A DNA stretch of 64,000 nt, from assembly GCA_966211105.1 (NCBI GenBank), contig CBIHMU010000010.1, forward strand, positions 1 to 64,000, read 5' to 3'. The notes beneath the pieces were generated by a model. That model saw nothing but the letters and a program-made list of their open reading frames with translations. It was not told where the DNA came from and did not search any database. The stretch comes from Roseateles sp966211105 (GTDB taxonomy: Bacteria; Pseudomonadota; Gammaproteobacteria; Burkholderiales; Burkholderiaceae_C). A program made the position numbers and the translations under genes. This document shows positions 62,732 to 64,000 of the stretch, piece by piece. Each line of letters starts with the position of its first letter. The first letter of the stretch is position 1.

Positions 62732-63733
62732 ATGCCCGTCCGCCCCACCGATGCCGCGCGCCGTTCCCTGCTGATCACCGGCGCCCTCGGCGCCACGGCC
62801 GGCGCGCTCGGCTGGCCCGCTGCGGCGCGTGCGGACACCTGGCCCGCCAGACCGATCCGGTGGGTCGTCGCGTACCCGGCGGGCGGCGGCTCCGATTTCC
62901 TCGCGCGCCAGTTGGCGCCGGTGCTGGGCAAGGCCCTCGGCCAGACGCTGGTCATCGACAACAAGCCCGGCGCGGCGGGGATCATCGGCACGGACAACGC
63001 CGCCAAGTCACCGCCGGACGGCTACACGATCCTCACCGGCGACAACGGCGCCATGGTGTTCAACAGCGCGCTCTACAAGAAGCTGCCGTACGCGCCGGCG
63101 GACTTCGCGCCGGTCGGCCTCATGGCCCGCTTCCCGCTGCTGCTGGTGGTCAATCCCAACGCGGGCTTCAGTTCGGCGAAGCAGTGGCTGGACATGATCA
63201 AGTCCAGGCCGGGGAAGTACAGCTACGCCTCGCCCGGCATCGGCAGCCCCCACCACCTGGCGATGGAGCTGCTGAAGGACCGCACCAACAGCTACATCGT
63301 CCACGTGCCCTACCGCGGCACGGCGTTCTCGACGCAGGACCTGATCGCCGGCGTCGTGCCCATGGGCATCCTCGACACCGCCGCCGCCCTGCCCCATCTG
63401 CGCGCCGGCAAGCTGAAGGCGCTGGCGGTGCTGGCGCCCCGGCGCATCGCCGCGCTGCCCGACGTGCCCAGCTTCGACGAGACCGGCGTGACCGGCGTCG
63501 AGGTGAGCGCCTGGCAGGGCCTGTTCGTCCCGAAGGGCACGCCCGACCCGATCGTCGCGCGCCTGGGCAGCGAGTTGGGGAAGGCGCTGACCCAGCCGGA
63601 TCTGAAAGCCCGACTGGAGGACTTCGGCCTGGAGGTCGCGCCGGGTGACGCCGCCTCGCTGACCCGTTTCATCCAGGCCGAGACGCTGAAATGGCATGCG
63701 CTGATCCGCAGCCGCGGCATCTCGGCGGAATGA
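62732..63733 (+). CDS. Bug-family (tripartite tricarboxylate type) substrate-binding protein
   Basis: This 333-residue protein has a twin-Arg-like leader (ARRSLLITGALGATAGALGW) and Bug-family marks WPARPIRWVVAYPAGGGSDF, VIDNKPGAAGIIGTDNAAKS, PPDGYTIL, YVHVPYRG-like YIVHVPYRG and PDVPSFDETG. Bug proteins bind organic acids and similar solutes in betaproteobacteria. No transporter genes adjoin it, the usual orphan state of the family. Confidence 0.93.
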   Translation: MPVRPTDAARRSLLITGALGATAGALGWPAAARADTWPARPIRWVVAYPAGGGSDFLARQLAPVLGKALGQTLVIDNKPGAAGIIGTDNAAKSPPDGYTILTGDNGAMVFNSALYKKLPYAPADFAPVGLMARFPLLLVVNPNAGFSSAKQWLDMIKSRPGKYSYASPGIGSPHHLAMELLKDRTNSYIVHVPYRGTAFSTQDLIAGVVPMGILDTAAALPHLRAGKLKALAVLAPRRIAALPDVPSFDETGVTGVEVSAWQGLFVPKGTPDPIVARLGSELGKALTQPDLKARLEDFGLEVAPGDAASLTRFIQAETLKWHALIRSRGISAE

Positions 63734-64000
63734 CGCCCTCACGCGACCGGATCACGCCGCTGGCACCGCGCCTGGAAAAACCGACCGTCCGGTCGGTCGC
63801 GTCACGAAGTTGGTAGCGCTACCCTCCTCTGGCAACGGCGCTGGCGCATTACTTCCCGTGAGCGTGAAATAGCTCCGGGTTATCCCTCAGCGGGCGCTAC
63901 GCAAAACGGATGGCGCGGGTGTCATACGCAATACAGTTTGACCCGGCGCAAAGACAAAACGATAACGATGCGCTAGGAGGCTTCCCCCACCACTTCCGTT
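63734..64000. promoter_or_regulatory. Window end with a TetR-type palindrome
   Basis: ACCGACC-GTCC-GGTCGGT at 63780-63797 is a perfect 7-bp inverted repeat resembling TetR-family operators, or a terminator-like hairpin for the Bug gene. Beyond it the sequence is less GC-rich and ends in what looks like the leader of a further gene (AGGAGG near 63975). No gene is complete here. Confidence 0.45.

Overview
The window is GC-rich DNA with dense, long shadow frames. The gene content (Caulobacter-type TonB receptor with SapC, cupin and halogenase genes, a PEP-CTERM protein, a Bug-type solute receptor, a DUF971 protein, UbiE) points to a betaproteobacterium of the Burkholderiales, probably near Roseateles/Mitsuaria/Rubrivivax. 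The genus is an inference. I saw no rRNA, tRNA, CRISPR array, integrase or transposase.

Region 1 (about 0.05-32.4 kb) is the striking part. Everything from 32.2 kb down to 0.6 kb reads on the minus strand. It holds two paralogous toxin-like cassettes. Each has a large SpvB/TcB-like protein with VCBS/FG-GAP repeats, then an RHS/TcC-like protein with a variable C-terminal tip, then a small candidate immunity gene. Around them lie at least ten small exported two-cysteine proteins. The SpvB and RHS proteins carry Sec-type signal peptides, which is unusual for this class. Between the cassettes sits an 11-gene, atypical type II secretion-like operon: PilO-like, PilP-like, a secretin with a collagen-like linker and a C-terminal cohesin-like domain, four pseudopilin-like proteins, GspF, GspE, PilM-like and PilN-like. 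One RHS tip is a metzincin-like zinc peptidase. The other is a HINT domain plus an unknown toxin with a translationally coupled partner. The block is bordered by a decayed fragment of a LacI gene on the left and an intact LacI gene on the right.

Region 2 (32.4-46.2 kb) is a LacI-controlled carbohydrate locus. It contains the regulator, an ABC sugar importer (binding protein, two permeases, and an ATPase after the GH1 gene), a GH1 beta-glucosidase, a large TonB-dependent receptor, and SapC, cupin-8 and tryptophan-halogenase-like genes. Two perfect 16-bp palindromes, upstream of the binding protein and of the TonB receptor, are the likely LacI operators.

Region 3 (46.3-64 kb) is mixed chromosomal content: DUF2007, a Gly-rich membrane protein, GNAT, TetR with an extended SDR, a Tat-exported phospholipase C-like enzyme ending in a dockerin, a PEP-CTERM protein with a cohesin-like domain directly behind it, a flavodoxin-like reductase, UbiE, DUF971, two tandem subtilases, an M13 peptidase and a Bug receptor.

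Working model (inference): SpvB and RHS pairs are exported by Sec, perhaps assemble as a TcB/TcC-like shell in the periplasm, and may leave through the neighbouring secretin. The secretin's cohesin and the dockerin on the phospholipase suggest a docking link between an outer-membrane channel and exported cargo.
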